This document shows, piece by piece, positions 1-7,660 of a stretch of 14,388 nt of DNA (position 1 is the first letter of the stretch; every line of letters begins with the position of its first letter). Both the position numbers and the translations under genes were made by a program. The notes beneath the pieces are model-generated. The model had not been told where the DNA came from. It ran no database searches and saw only the letters and a list, made by a program, of their open reading frames with translations. The stretch is taken from NCBI GenBank assembly GCA_025455595.1, contig JALOMD010000012.1, positions 1-14,388 on the forward strand, given 5' to 3'. Source of the stretch: Cytophagales bacterium (GTDB taxonomy: Bacteria > Bacteroidota > Bacteroidia > Cytophagales > 172606-1).

Positions 1-649
1 GAGAACCGTAAATTGAAGTGGAAGCCGCGTCTTTCAACACGGTCAGGCTCTCGAAATCACCAGGGTTAAGGGTAGAGAAGTCGGTAGAGGAGATTTCGAC
101 TCCATCCATGATGAACAGAGGATCGGTATTGCCCAGAATGGATCCGCGACCACGTATCAGGATGGAGGCGGCAGAACCCGGCTGCCCTGAGTTTGCTTGC
201 ACAAGAATGCCGGGTGCCATACCCTGTAGCGTCTGGTCAAATGAAGCCATGGGCATTTGGCTAATGGTGCTGCCTTTTACAGTGGCGACCGAGCCAGACA
301 CCTCGCGTTTATTCTGAGTGCCATAGCCTGTAATGACGATTTCACTCAGTTCGCTTACATCAGACTGGAGAGCCACGTTGATGCTGCTACGACCACCGAC
401 GGCCACTTCTTGGGAAATGAAACCTACGAAGCTGAAGACAAGGGTGGCATTGTCTGGCGCAGCCAAAGAGTAGCGGCCTTGTCCATCGGTGACGTTGCCG
501 CGCGTGGTTCCTTTGATAGACACGCTAACGCCCGGCAGCGGGGTGCCGTCCGAACTGGCGGTAACGGTGCCGGTAACGGTGCGTTCCTGCGCCCACGAAA
601 GGCCACAGCCGAACGCCACCAGCACGAATGAGAGTAACAGTTTTCTCAT
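1..649 (-). CDS. SusC-like TonB-dependent outer-membrane receptor (susC-A), N-terminal part
   Basis: This is the first 216 codons of a SusC/RagA-type receptor; the rest lies beyond the left edge. Such receptors form a 22-strand outer-membrane barrel that works with a SusD lipoprotein and TonB energy to import large nutrients. The start at 649 gives a signal peptide (MRKLLLSF..., ending about residue 20 at SWA-Q). A carboxypeptidase-regulatory-like domain follows (about 22-100, with TGTV, GTPLPGV, VFSFVGF). The plug then begins with the hallmark SELSEIVITGYG near 99-110, followed by LFIMDGVEI and VLKDAASTSIYGSR at the edge. The first 41 residues differ from susC-B by only one amino acid, but the plug diverges strongly. 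A promoter-like box lies 92 nt upstream. The family call is firm; the substrate is unknown. Its SusD partner would lie outside the window to the left. Confidence 0.93.
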   Translation of the reverse strand, partial: MRKLLLSFVLVAFGCGLSWAQERTVTGTVTASSDGTPLPGVSVSIKGTTRGNVTDGQGRYSLAAPDNATLVFSFVGFISQEVAVGGRSSINVALQSDVSELSEIVITGYGTQNKREVSGSVATVKGSTISQMPMASFDQTLQGMAPGILVQANSGQPGSAASILIRGRGSILGNTDPLFIMDGVEISSTDFSTLNPGDFESLTVLKDAASTSIYGS

Positions 650-740
650 AAAGTGTTTGATTGGGTTAGAGTTGACAGTAAGTTTCCGGAAGATTCGCAA
701 AAAACAAGACGCGACTTCTGCAAAAACTATATTTAGCGAA

Positions 741-775
741 CAAAACTAAGGTATTTCCATCAAATTGCCTTTCTT
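741..775 (-). promoter_or_regulatory. Putative promoter of susC-A (TAGTTTTG box)
   Basis: Read on the minus strand, TAGTTTTG (748-741) matches the Bacteroidota -7 consensus TAnnTTTG. It lies 92 nt upstream of the susC-A ATG, and susC-B has the same box at 91 nt. The sequence just upstream (a TTT, then AT, GAAA, ACC) is also shared between the two genes. No TTTG at the usual -33 spacing of 19-21 nt is visible; the nearest TTTG is 12 nt away. An alternative sigma factor or an activator may therefore be involved. Confidence 0.5.
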
Positions 776-943
776 TTGACGCAAATCGTTTAGGAATACA
801 GGAATAAATATCGTTTTGTCTTCTTTTTGTGCTACTTACGGTGTCACACTAATAAGCTGTTCGCGTATTTCGTTCCGACGATTTGAGACGCTCGACATAC
901 GGTTTTGCAAAGGTGGCCGGGCCGGGCAATTCTATAGGCTTGG

Positions 944-970
944 CGTTTTGGGCAAAAAACGGCCAAAACG
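944..970 (+). repeat. 27-nt palindrome, copy A
   Basis: The left arm is CGTTTTGGGC, the centre AAAAAAC, and the right arm GGCCAAAACG. The arms pair at 9 of 10 positions. It lies in the susD/susC-A spacer and has the same length and layout as the other copies in this window. Confidence 0.85.
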
Positions 971-1060
971 ACCTTGGGTAGGGATTCCCAAAAAACTGTA
1001 ATGTTTGGAACAGAAAACCGACAGTTAGTCACCTGATGCTTACCAAGCCGACGCCACTCA

Positions 1061-1087
1061 CGGATTTGCCGAAAAACGCCTGAAACG
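1061..1087 (+). repeat. Degenerate 27-nt palindrome (possible)
   Basis: By hand this 27-nt segment matches copy A at 19 of 27 positions, including the outer CG and AAACG and the A-rich centre. The arms no longer pair well. It overlaps the 1078-1098 hairpin and may be a decayed copy, or chance similarity in a skewed spacer. Confidence 0.4.
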
Positions 1088-1098
1088 GTTTTTCAGGC
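1072..1098 (-). terminator. Hairpin, possible second terminator behind susD
   Basis: GCCTGAAA and TTTCAGGC are perfect 8-bp arms (1078-1098) around a 5-nt loop. Read on the minus strand the stem is followed by GTTTTT, so it could be a backup intrinsic terminator for the susC-B/susD transcript. The T tract is short. Confidence 0.4.
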
Positions 1099-1201
1099 TG
1101 GTAAAGACACGCAATGCAGGCAAGTTCGGCATCTATCTTATCTGAAACTGCCGCCCTGTCATAGTTATGGTTGTTGCTTGACAAACGATGCTTCTGCACA
1201 T

Positions 1202-1230
1202 AAAAAAAGCACACAAACGTTGCAGTGTGC
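1202..1230 (-). terminator. Intrinsic terminator of the susC-B/susD operon
   Basis: On the minus strand GCACAC and GTGTGC pair across a 10-nt loop and are followed directly by seven T residues (1208-1202). It lies about 124 nt behind the susD stop. A further CACACGAA-type segment at 1231-1242 could form an alternative stem with the same 3' arm. Confidence 0.65.
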
Positions 1231-1306
1231 AAGTTCGTGTGCCAATTGTCAGGAGGATACTGGCATAATTAGCTGTCAGCCGAGAAATTACAAAAGCCGA
1301 TTCAAC

Positions 1307-1333
1307 CGTTTTGGGCAAAAAACGCTCAAAACG
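1307..1333 (+). repeat. 27-nt palindrome, copy B
   Basis: The left arm is CGTTTTGGGC, the centre AAAAAAC, and the right arm GCTCAAAACG. The arms pair at 9 of 10 positions, and the single difference is a transition. It begins 20 nt behind the susD stop codon. Confidence 0.88.
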
Positions 1334-1353
1334 CCGATACCCATCCCAACTCT

Positions 1354-2703
1354 TTACTGGTAACCTGGGTTTTGGCGCAGATTGGTGTTAGTGTCAATCT
1401 CGCGTTGTGGTATTGGCAGCACCAAGTTATCGGCACCAAACGCTGTCGTGCCAACCGGCCTGCGTGTACGTTTCAAATCGTGCAACAGATGCCCCTCGAA
1501 GGCAAGCTCCAAGCGGCGTTCGCCCAGAATGGCATCCAAGGTGAGCGAGGTCAAAGGCGCAAGCCCAGCCCGCTCGCGGATAAGGTTGATGTCGGCCAGC
1601 GGAGTCGCGCCTACGCTTCCATTGAGTCGGAAATTGGCCTCGGCGCGGGTCAGGTACATCTCAGCCAGACGTATGATCGGTACGTTGCCAAACTGATCCA
1701 AAAACTTCTGTGTGAAAGTGCGGTTGCCAGCCGTAGTGAAGAAGCCTCTGCGTTGGTCGGCAGCATCATACAACTGCAAGTGACGCGTCTGGACACGGAT
1801 GTCGCCACGGCCACCGAAGTCTGCCGGTGCGTAAAACGTATTCAGTGCGTTGGTACCGTCTTGGTTGGTCACCAGCACCGAGAATATGTTCTCGGGAGAG
1901 GGGCCACCATTTGTCTCATCGTTGAAGGCAACGGCAAACTCCTCGGCAAGCTCATAGTTCTCGGAGGCAATCACCCGGTTGGCGGCATCGCGTGCGGTGG
2001 CATAATTGCCTTGCATCAGGTACACGCGCGACAACAAAGCCGCTGCCGCAAAACGGGTGGCTCTTAACGGACTACCCGTGGCCGGAAGCACTTGTTCGGC
2101 GCGGACAAGGTCTTCAATGACCTTGGCGTACACAGCGGCCACAGTAGCCCGGCTCACGAAGCTTTCCGGCGTGATGGAACGAGTCGGCGTAACCACGAGA
2201 GGTACGCCGGGATTGGCACTGGGGTCGCCGTCGCTGTATGCCTTGGCGAACAGCCTGACTAACTCGAAGTGGGTGGCCGCTCTGATGAACAACGCTTCGC
2301 CCTCGACGCGGTCCCGGCTGGCCTCGTCCAACACATTCAAGGCCGAAAGCACGTTGTTCGCCCGGTTGATGGTTTCGTAGCTGGAGGCCCAAGTATTGGT
2401 CACCTGTGTGTTGGTTGGCGTAATCTCTTTACGCCAAAATTCGTCCAACGTTGAAAACGTACCGCCGAACTGCACTTCCCGGTCGTCTCCCACCAAATCA
2501 GCCGTGTATTGGTAGGCCCCGGCAAAGGTATTGGCCGACTGCATGCCGCTATAAGCACCGAGCAGCGTTGTTGTGACACCGGCCGGGGTGGACAGTGCCG
2601 CCGACTCGTCGATTTCTTGTGTAGGCAATACTTCAAGCCGACTGCTACAGGCACTCAGTGCCATGAGTACGGCTGCTCCTGCATATATCAGTTTTGTTTT
2701 CAT
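1354..2703 (-). CDS. SusD/RagB-like outer-membrane lipoprotein
   Basis: This 449-residue SusD/RagB protein is the surface lipoprotein that caps its SusC partner and captures the nutrient. The ATG at 2703 was chosen because it gives a clean lipoprotein signal, MKTKLIYAGAAVLMALSAC, with the lipidated Cys at 19. The longer frame from 2727 would put eight extra residues before it and overlap susC-B's end. Family marks include the N-terminal LEVLPTQEI, the helical (TPR-like) middle with AAALLSRVYLMQGNYATARD, PIIRLAEMYLTRAEANFR, and the ending LRQNPGYQ. It is slightly shorter than many SusD proteins. The gene starts 20 nt behind susC-B, so the two are surely co-transcribed. The ligand cannot be read from sequence, and no glycoside hydrolase or regulator is visible nearby. 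Confidence 0.94.
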   Translation of the reverse strand: MKTKLIYAGAAVLMALSACSSRLEVLPTQEIDESAALSTPAGVTTTLLGAYSGMQSANTFAGAYQYTADLVGDDREVQFGGTFSTLDEFWRKEITPTNTQVTNTWASSYETINRANNVLSALNVLDEASRDRVEGEALFIRAATHFELVRLFAKAYSDGDPSANPGVPLVVTPTRSITPESFVSRATVAAVYAKVIEDLVRAEQVLPATGSPLRATRFAAAALLSRVYLMQGNYATARDAANRVIASENYELAEEFAVAFNDETNGGPSPENIFSVLVTNQDGTNALNTFYAPADFGGRGDIRVQTRHLQLYDAADQRRGFFTTAGNRTFTQKFLDQFGNVPIIRLAEMYLTRAEANFRLNGSVGATPLADINLIRERAGLAPLTSLTLDAILGERRLELAFEGHLLHDLKRTRRPVGTTAFGADNLVLPIPQREIDTNTNLRQNPGYQ

Positions 2704-2723
2704 AACATGTCGAGTGGTTAAAA

Positions 2724-5700
2724 TCAAAAGTTAAGGTTGACACCCAGCAAGAAAGTCCTGGCCTGCGGTGCTGAGTAAAAATCGTAACCCTGGGCAATGT
2801 TGTTCACAATGTCGTCGGCGTTTACTTCCGGATCCCAGCCTTGGTAGCGAGTGAATGTCAACAGGTTCTGTCCGCTCAGATAGATGCGGGCCTTCTCAAT
2901 TCTAATTTTGCGCGTAATGGCGTTAGGCAGCGTGTAGCCGAGCGTCATCGTACGCAACCGCATGAACGAACCGTCGTAGATGAAACGGGTGGACGGCTGT
3001 GCCCCGTTGTTGAAGAACAGACGCGCCTCCGGGATATTGGTGTTGCGGTTCTGGGGTGTCCATGCGTTCAACTGATCGGCGGTCTGGTTATCTTCAAATC
3101 GGCCGTTTGCCGAGGAAAAGCGGCCCACACCATAGAAGTTGATTTTGTTGCCCGACTGTCCGTTGAAAAAAATGCTGAAGTCAATGCCCTTGTAGCTGAA
3201 CGTGTTGGTAATGCCGCCTATCAACGTGGGCCACGGATTGCCCGCCACCACACGCTGGGCTTGTGCGTAGTTGTTGGTGGTGCTACGGTCAATGGAGCCG
3301 TCTTGGTTGGTTGAGTTCCGGTACCAAAGGGCATCACCGTTGTCGGGGTCAACGCCGGCGTATTCTGGTGTGAAGTACACGCCAATGGGCTGGCCTTCCA
3401 CCACGCGGCTCATGTTGTTCAAGCCCCCTTCAATGATTTGACCTTGCACGTCAAGCACGCGGTTCCGGTTGGTAGCCAAGTTCAGGCTGGTGCTCCATTT
3501 GAACTCTCCCACGAAGTTTTGTGAGTTCAGTGCAAGCTCCCAACCACGGTTTTCGAGCCGCCCCACGTTTCGCACAATCGTGTTGAAGCCCGACGTGGCG
3601 GGTACGTTCACGCGTAGCAACAGGTCGCGGGTGTTTTTTGCATAATAAGCCACCTCGCCAGTCAGCCGGTCGTTGAACACGCCGAAATCAATGCCCAAGT
3701 CAAGCTGGGCAGTATTTTCCCAACGCAGGTCGGGGTTAGCCAGTTGCGCGGGCCGCTGGCCGGGTGCAGCACCGTAGTTTGCGTCGCCAGCAAAAAGGCC
3801 GAGTTGCGGGAAGTCTCCGATTTCTGCGTTGCCGGTAAGGCCGTAGCTGCCCCGCAATTTCAGGAAACTAAGCACCGCGTTGTTTTTCAGGAACTCCTCG
3901 CCCGTAACAATCCACCCTGCCGAGGCAGCCGGGAAGAAACCGTAGCGGTTGTTTCTGCCGAAACGCGACGAACCGTCGATACGGCCACTGACCGAAAGCA
4001 AATATCGGTCACCGAACTTGTAGTTGGCCCTCACAAAGTAAGAGTCGAAGCGGAAGTTAGATTCGCGGGAGAAGCCGTCTGTTTTCTGGGCGGCACTCTG
4101 AATCATACGGTAGGCCTCGTTCGGAAACTGCCGCCCTTCGATGAAGTTGCGTTTGGTCTGCGACTGTTGGTACGACAAACCTGCTACTGCCTCCAAATTG
4201 TGCAAGCCTAAAGTTTTGGTGTACGTAAAATAATTGTTGGTCGTGTAGTTGAGAACACCCGTGTAGAGGTTCTGGCCCAAACCGTTCGCATTGGAAGTAT
4301 TGCGGTTGGTACGGGCGTTGTAATACGCCTCCTCTTGCTGATTGAGCAAGTCCAAGCCGAATTCCGTGCGGAAACGCAATCCTTCGATGATATTCACCTC
4401 GGCGTACACAGTGCTGAGGTTCCGATAGCCGAACTGCCTAAAGTATGCGTTGCCGATGTTAATCAACGGATTGTAATAGTTAGGCAGGTTGATGTCACCC
4501 GGCGGCGTGCCTATCGGCAAACCGGTTGCGGGGTCGGTTACGGGCGACACCGGTGTCAAGGCGACGGCTTGCAGCGGATTGTCGAACTGGCGGTCGCCGG
4601 AGAGACGGTCGTTGAAACTGCGCGCCAAGCTCAGGTTAATGCCAAAACGCAGGAATTTAGAAGCTTGGTGATCCAAGTTGATCCGGCCCGAAATACGATT
4701 GAAAGCATTTCCGATCATAATGCCTTTTTGGTCGAAAAACTGGCCCGACACGAAAAATTTGGTTTTTTCGTTACCGCCGTTCACATTCAAATCTATTTGG
4801 TTGGTCGGGGCGTTGTTTACGAATATCTCTTTTTGCCAATCGGTGTCGGCATTAGGCACACCAGCCGAAAACTGCTCGAAGAACCCGTTCATGTACGAGG
4901 TGTACGAATCCGGATCGGCAGGGTCAAGTTCGTCAATACGGTCGGAGTTGGCGGCCGCTTGGAGGTAGAAGTTGCGGTATTCGGTTGCGTTCAGGAACCG
5001 CACCATGCGCGTAGGGCTGCTCACGCCAGTTTGATAGTTGAACGAAACGTTCGTACGGCCAGCTTTTCCGCGTTTGGTGGTGATGAGCACAACCCCGTTT
5101 GCCGCCCGCGAGCCGTAGATGGCACCAGCGGAAGCATCTTTTAGCACTTCGATTGACTCTACATCATTGAAGTTGATGTCAGCCAGAGGGTTGGTTCCGC
5201 CGTCCGAACTGGCTTGGCTGTCGGAAGTGATGGGAATGCCGTCCACTACATACAGCGGCTGTGTGCCTGCCGAAATGGACGAAGCACCACGTACACGCAC
5301 TTGGATGGCCTGGCCGAGTTTGCCACTCCCTTGGTTCACAAGCACACCGGCGGCACGCCCTTGCAGGGCAGCATCCAAGCTGGGGGTTGGCATGTTTTCG
5401 ATTTCTCGCGCCGACACCTTAGCAATGTTACCGGTCAGTTCGCGTTTCAACTGTGAGCCGTAGCCGGTAATCACCACTTCGCTGAGTTCGCTGATGTCAG
5501 TTTGCAGCGCGATGTCAATGCTGGTGCGATTACCAACGGCCACTTCTTGGGTGGTGAAACCCACAAAACTGAAGACCAAAGTAGCGTTTTCCGGAACAGA
5601 AACGGAATAACGACCCGCCGCATCGGTGACGTTGCCGCGCGTGGTTCCCTTGACCGATATGGTCACGCCCGGCAGCGGGGTGCCGTCCGAACTGGCGGTC

Positions 5701-5786
5701 ACGGTGCCGGTAACGGTGCGTTCCTGCGCCCACGAAAGGCCACAGCCGAACATCACCAGCACGAATGAGAGTAGCAGTTTTCTCAT
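2724..5786 (-). CDS. SusC-like TonB-dependent outer-membrane receptor (susC-B)
   Basis: This complete 1020-residue SusC/RagA receptor should import a SusD-captured nutrient in a TonB-dependent way. The ATG at 5786 was preferred over one 93 nt upstream because it starts the signal peptide (residues 1-20, ending LSWA-Q) and matches susC-A. Domains in order are a carboxypeptidase-regulatory-like domain at about 22-100, then the plug at about 105-240 with ELSEVVITGYG, PLYVVDGIPI, ESIEVLKDASAGAIYGSRAA and GVVLITTKRGK. The barrel runs from about 250 to the end and contains YLLSVSGRIDGSSRFG and LRGSYGLTGNAEIGDFP. The C terminus is GVNLNF, the aromatic end expected of a barrel. It is the first gene of an operon with susD. 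Its 5' end is nearly identical to that of susC-A. The substrate is unknown. Confidence 0.96.
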   Translation of the reverse strand: MRKLLLSFVLVMFGCGLSWAQERTVTGTVTASSDGTPLPGVTISVKGTTRGNVTDAAGRYSVSVPENATLVFSFVGFTTQEVAVGNRTSIDIALQTDISELSEVVITGYGSQLKRELTGNIAKVSAREIENMPTPSLDAALQGRAAGVLVNQGSGKLGQAIQVRVRGASSISAGTQPLYVVDGIPITSDSQASSDGGTNPLADINFNDVESIEVLKDASAGAIYGSRAANGVVLITTKRGKAGRTNVSFNYQTGVSSPTRMVRFLNATEYRNFYLQAAANSDRIDELDPADPDSYTSYMNGFFEQFSAGVPNADTDWQKEIFVNNAPTNQIDLNVNGGNEKTKFFVSGQFFDQKGIMIGNAFNRISGRINLDHQASKFLRFGINLSLARSFNDRLSGDRQFDNPLQAVALTPVSPVTDPATGLPIGTPPGDINLPNYYNPLINIGNAYFRQFGYRNLSTVYAEVNIIEGLRFRTEFGLDLLNQQEEAYYNARTNRNTSNANGLGQNLYTGVLNYTTNNYFTYTKTLGLHNLEAVAGLSYQQSQTKRNFIEGRQFPNEAYRMIQSAAQKTDGFSRESNFRFDSYFVRANYKFGDRYLLSVSGRIDGSSRFGRNNRYGFFPAASAGWIVTGEEFLKNNAVLSFLKLRGSYGLTGNAEIGDFPQLGLFAGDANYGAAPGQRPAQLANPDLRWENTAQLDLGIDFGVFNDRLTGEVAYYAKNTRDLLLRVNVPATSGFNTIVRNVGRLENRGWELALNSQNFVGEFKWSTSLNLATNRNRVLDVQGQIIEGGLNNMSRVVEGQPIGVYFTPEYAGVDPDNGDALWYRNSTNQDGSIDRSTTNNYAQAQRVVAGNPWPTLIGGITNTFSYKGIDFSIFFNGQSGNKINFYGVGRFSSANGRFEDNQTADQLNAWTPQNRNTNIPEARLFFNNGAQPSTRFIYDGSFMRLRTMTLGYTLPNAITRKIRIEKARIYLSGQNLLTFTRYQGWDPEVNADDIVNNIAQGYDFYSAPQARTFLLGVNLNF

Positions 5787-5876
5787 AAAGCTTTTGATTG
5801 GTTTAAGGTTGACAATAAGTTTCCGGAAGGCTTGCGAACAAAAGGACACAAGGTCACGGAAATATATGTTAGTGAA

Positions 5877-5910
5877 CAAAACTATGGTATTTTCGATAAA
5901 AACATCTTGA
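5877..5910 (-). promoter_or_regulatory. Putative promoter of the susC-B/susD operon
   Basis: On the minus strand TAGTTTTG (5884-5877) fits TAnnTTTG and lies 91 nt upstream of the susC-B ATG. The box, the bases upstream (TTT, AT, GAAAA, TACC) and the downstream GTTC match the susC-A promoter block. The leader also shares TTCCGGAA exactly 35 nt before both start codons. A clear -33 TTTG is missing, as in susC-A. Confidence 0.5.
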
Positions 5911-6024
5911 TTTTTAACCTAAATTCATCAAAACAGCGAAAAAATTTTATTCAAGCTTAATTTTATTCCAATAAAAGCTCCCATTTCATTTGTCACAGTG
6001 CCAGCGAAAAAATACCTTCCGAAC

Positions 6025-6062
6025 AAAAACAGCACACGAACCGAAGATCGTGTGCTGTTTTT
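6025..6062 (-). terminator. Intrinsic terminator behind hflX (bidirectional form)
   Basis: The arms AAAAACAGCACACGA (6025-6039) and TCGTGTGCTGTTTTT (6048-6062) are perfectly complementary over 15 bp around an 8-nt loop. Read on the minus strand the stem ends in a run of five T, about 90 nt behind the hflX stop. The structure is symmetric, so it could also stop plus-strand transcription. Its GCACAC stem core resembles the terminator behind susD. Confidence 0.75.
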
Positions 6063-6089
6063 GGACTTATCTTGAATCTTGGAATAACC

Positions 6090-6128
6090 CCGGGGCGTTT
6101 TGGGCAAAAATTGCCCAAAACGCCCCGG
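6090..6128 (+). repeat. 27-nt palindrome, copy C, extended to 39 nt
   Basis: The 27-nt core (6096-6122) has perfect arms CGTTTTGGGC and GCCCAAAACG around AAAAATT. Pairing extends inward by AA/TT and outward by CCGGGG/CCCCGG, giving 18-bp perfect arms with a 3-nt loop. It lies 23 nt behind the hflX stop and is the most perfect copy in the window. Confidence 0.95.
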
Positions 6129-6151
6129 TCTGGAAAGTATTCGTCACCCTT

Positions 6152-7444
6152 TCAGAAGACACCACTGGAGGATTCGGCCCATTGCGCTGCTTGGTCAGGC
6201 ACCCAGTTGGGATAAATCTGGAAATGCTTTTCTCTTACCTTCTCCAGCAGCACCTGTCGCAATTCGTCGAGGTTTTCTTTTTTCTCGGCCGAGATGAACA
6301 CTACGTTCTCCGTGCCTTTGCTTAAACCTTTGCTCAAATAAGTCTGTTTCAGGTGCCGTAGATTTGTTTGGGAGTCGCCGGTGTCGTTCCCTGCGGACGC
6401 GGAGTTTGCGTTTTGGCCGTTCCCGACTGTTGCGGGATTTTCAATTTCCGGCAAAAACGGTTCGGCTTCCGGGTGGTACAAATCGAGTTTGTTGAACACC
6501 AGAACCGTCGGCTTGTCAGCCGCCCCTATCTCGGCCAGCGTGCTTTGCACCACGCCAATGTGTTCCTCAAAAGACGGATGCGAAATATCCACCACGTGCA
6601 GCAGGATGTCGGCCTCGCGCACCTCGTCCAGCGTTGACTTGAACGACTCTATCAAGGTGGTTGGCAACTTGCGGATGAACCCGACCGTATCAGTCAGCAA
6701 AAACGGGATGCCGTCTTGCACCACCTTGCGCACCGTGGAGTCAACCGTGGCGAAGAGCTTGTTTTCGGCGAACACATCGGCCTTGGCCAGCCGCCGCATC
6801 AGCGTTGACTTTCCTACATTGGTGTAGCCCACCAATGCGACGCGCACCACTTGGCTGCGGGCCTTGCGGCGGGTGTGGCTTTGGCGGTCGATCTCCTTGA
6901 GTTTCTCGCGCAACAGGGCAATGCGGTCGCGGATGATGCGCCGGTCGGTCTCGATTTCCTTTTCACCCGCCCCGCCCCGTGTGCCTGTGCCGCCGCGCTG
7001 CCGTTCCAAGTGCGTCCACATGCGCGTAAGCCGTGGCAATAGATACTGGTAGCGGGCCATTTCCACTTGGGTACGGGCTTGGGTGGTTTTGGCGCGTTGC
7101 AGGAAAATGTCGAGAATGAGCAGGCTGCGGTCGTATATCTGGCAGTTCAGTTCTTTCTCCAGGTTTCGGAGTTGCGACGGTGTAAGGTCGTCGTCAAAAA
7201 TAACCATATCGGCCGCTTGGTCTTTCACAAAAGCGACAATGTCTTCCAGTTTGCCCTTGCCAACGAAAGTGCGCCGGTCGGGATGTTCCAGCTTTTGCAC
7301 GAACTTGCCGATGGTTTGGACACCCAGCGTGGTGGCCAGGAACGCCAACTCGTCAATGTACTCTTCCGTTTTCTGGTACGGCTGCCGGGGCGAAGCCAAG
7401 GCAACCAAAACGGCTTTTTTCAAGGCAGGTGTTGTTTCTATCAT
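6152..7444 (-). CDS. hflX: Ribosome-associated GTPase HflX
   Basis: This 430-residue TRAFAC-class GTPase is known in other bacteria to bind and split stalled or stressed 70S ribosomes. The N-terminal HflX domain (about 10-150) includes VGKGKLED near 62-69 and RTQVEMARYQYLLPRL near 124-139. The glycine-rich GGTGTRGGAGEKEIETDRR (151-169) leads into a helical region. The G domain shows G1 GYTNVGKST (206-214), switch I FATVDSTVR (231-239), G3 DTVGF (252-256) with RKLPTTLIESFKSTLDEV behind it, G4 NKLD (318-321) and G5 SAEKKENL (385-392). An Asn/Ser/Gly-rich insert at about 334-375 lies between G4 and G5 and looks disordered. The ATG at 7444 gives the usual length and no Shine-Dalgarno is evident. 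It is a stand-alone gene with its own terminator, divergent from the polysaccharide genes. Confidence 0.96.
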   Translation of the reverse strand: MIETTPALKKAVLVALASPRQPYQKTEEYIDELAFLATTLGVQTIGKFVQKLEHPDRRTFVGKGKLEDIVAFVKDQAADMVIFDDDLTPSQLRNLEKELNCQIYDRSLLILDIFLQRAKTTQARTQVEMARYQYLLPRLTRMWTHLERQRGGTGTRGGAGEKEIETDRRIIRDRIALLREKLKEIDRQSHTRRKARSQVVRVALVGYTNVGKSTLMRRLAKADVFAENKLFATVDSTVRKVVQDGIPFLLTDTVGFIRKLPTTLIESFKSTLDEVREADILLHVVDISHPSFEEHIGVVQSTLAEIGAADKPTVLVFNKLDLYHPEAEPFLPEIENPATVGNGQNANSASAGNDTGDSQTNLRHLKQTYLSKGLSKGTENVVFISAEKKENLDELRQVLLEKVREKHFQIYPNWVPDQAAQWAESSSGVF

Positions 7445-7660
7445 TGTATGTTGTATTAATTCGCTTGTTTTTCAATAGATTGCGGCGTTTTTCATACCCC
7501 CGCTGCATTTTTTATTTTTCGGTCCGAGTATGCCTACGTTACTGACAACTTGCACGCGTAATATCTGTTTTCAGAAACACATTTCCGAAACGGCAACGTT
7601 CACCTTGCAAAACGGATTTGTCACTAACTTGTGAACCGATTCCACACAAGCACCGCCAAG

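Larger units (their letters stand above)
650..1353. other. 704-nt spacer between susD and susC-A
   Basis: I see no credible gene here; the short open frames lack family features and overlap hairpins. From right to left it holds a palindrome copy just behind the susD stop (1307-1333), a terminator hairpin (1202-1230), a second hairpin overlapping a degenerate palindrome (1061-1098), a palindrome copy (944-970), and the susC-A promoter block and leader (650-775). The stretch from about 776 to 940 shows nothing I can name. Confidence 0.7.
5787..6151. other. 365-nt spacer between hflX and susC-B
   Basis: No gene is visible. Next to hflX lie the extended palindrome copy C (6090-6128) and a strong hairpin terminator (6025-6062). 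Next to susC-B lie its promoter block and the roughly 90-nt leader shared with susC-A. The part between about 5911 and 6024 is AT-rich without a recognisable element. Confidence 0.7.

Noticed and set aside
1372..2067. Long plus-strand open frame opposite susD
   Set aside because: It is antisense to a well-supported SusD gene and its translation shows no family motif.
4335..5144. Plus-strand open frame of 269 codons opposite susC-B
   Set aside because: It lies wholly inside the susC-B plug and barrel coding region and shows no recognisable domain; a composition shadow.
5787..5879. Upstream ATG for susC-B at 5879
   Set aside because: It would place 31 residues before a clean signal peptide; the leader there matches the untranslated leader of susC-A.
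7631..7660. GTG start ten codons upstream for the glycosyltransferase
   Set aside because: The extra residues do not fit the fold, and the ATG at 7661 begins directly with the first beta strand.
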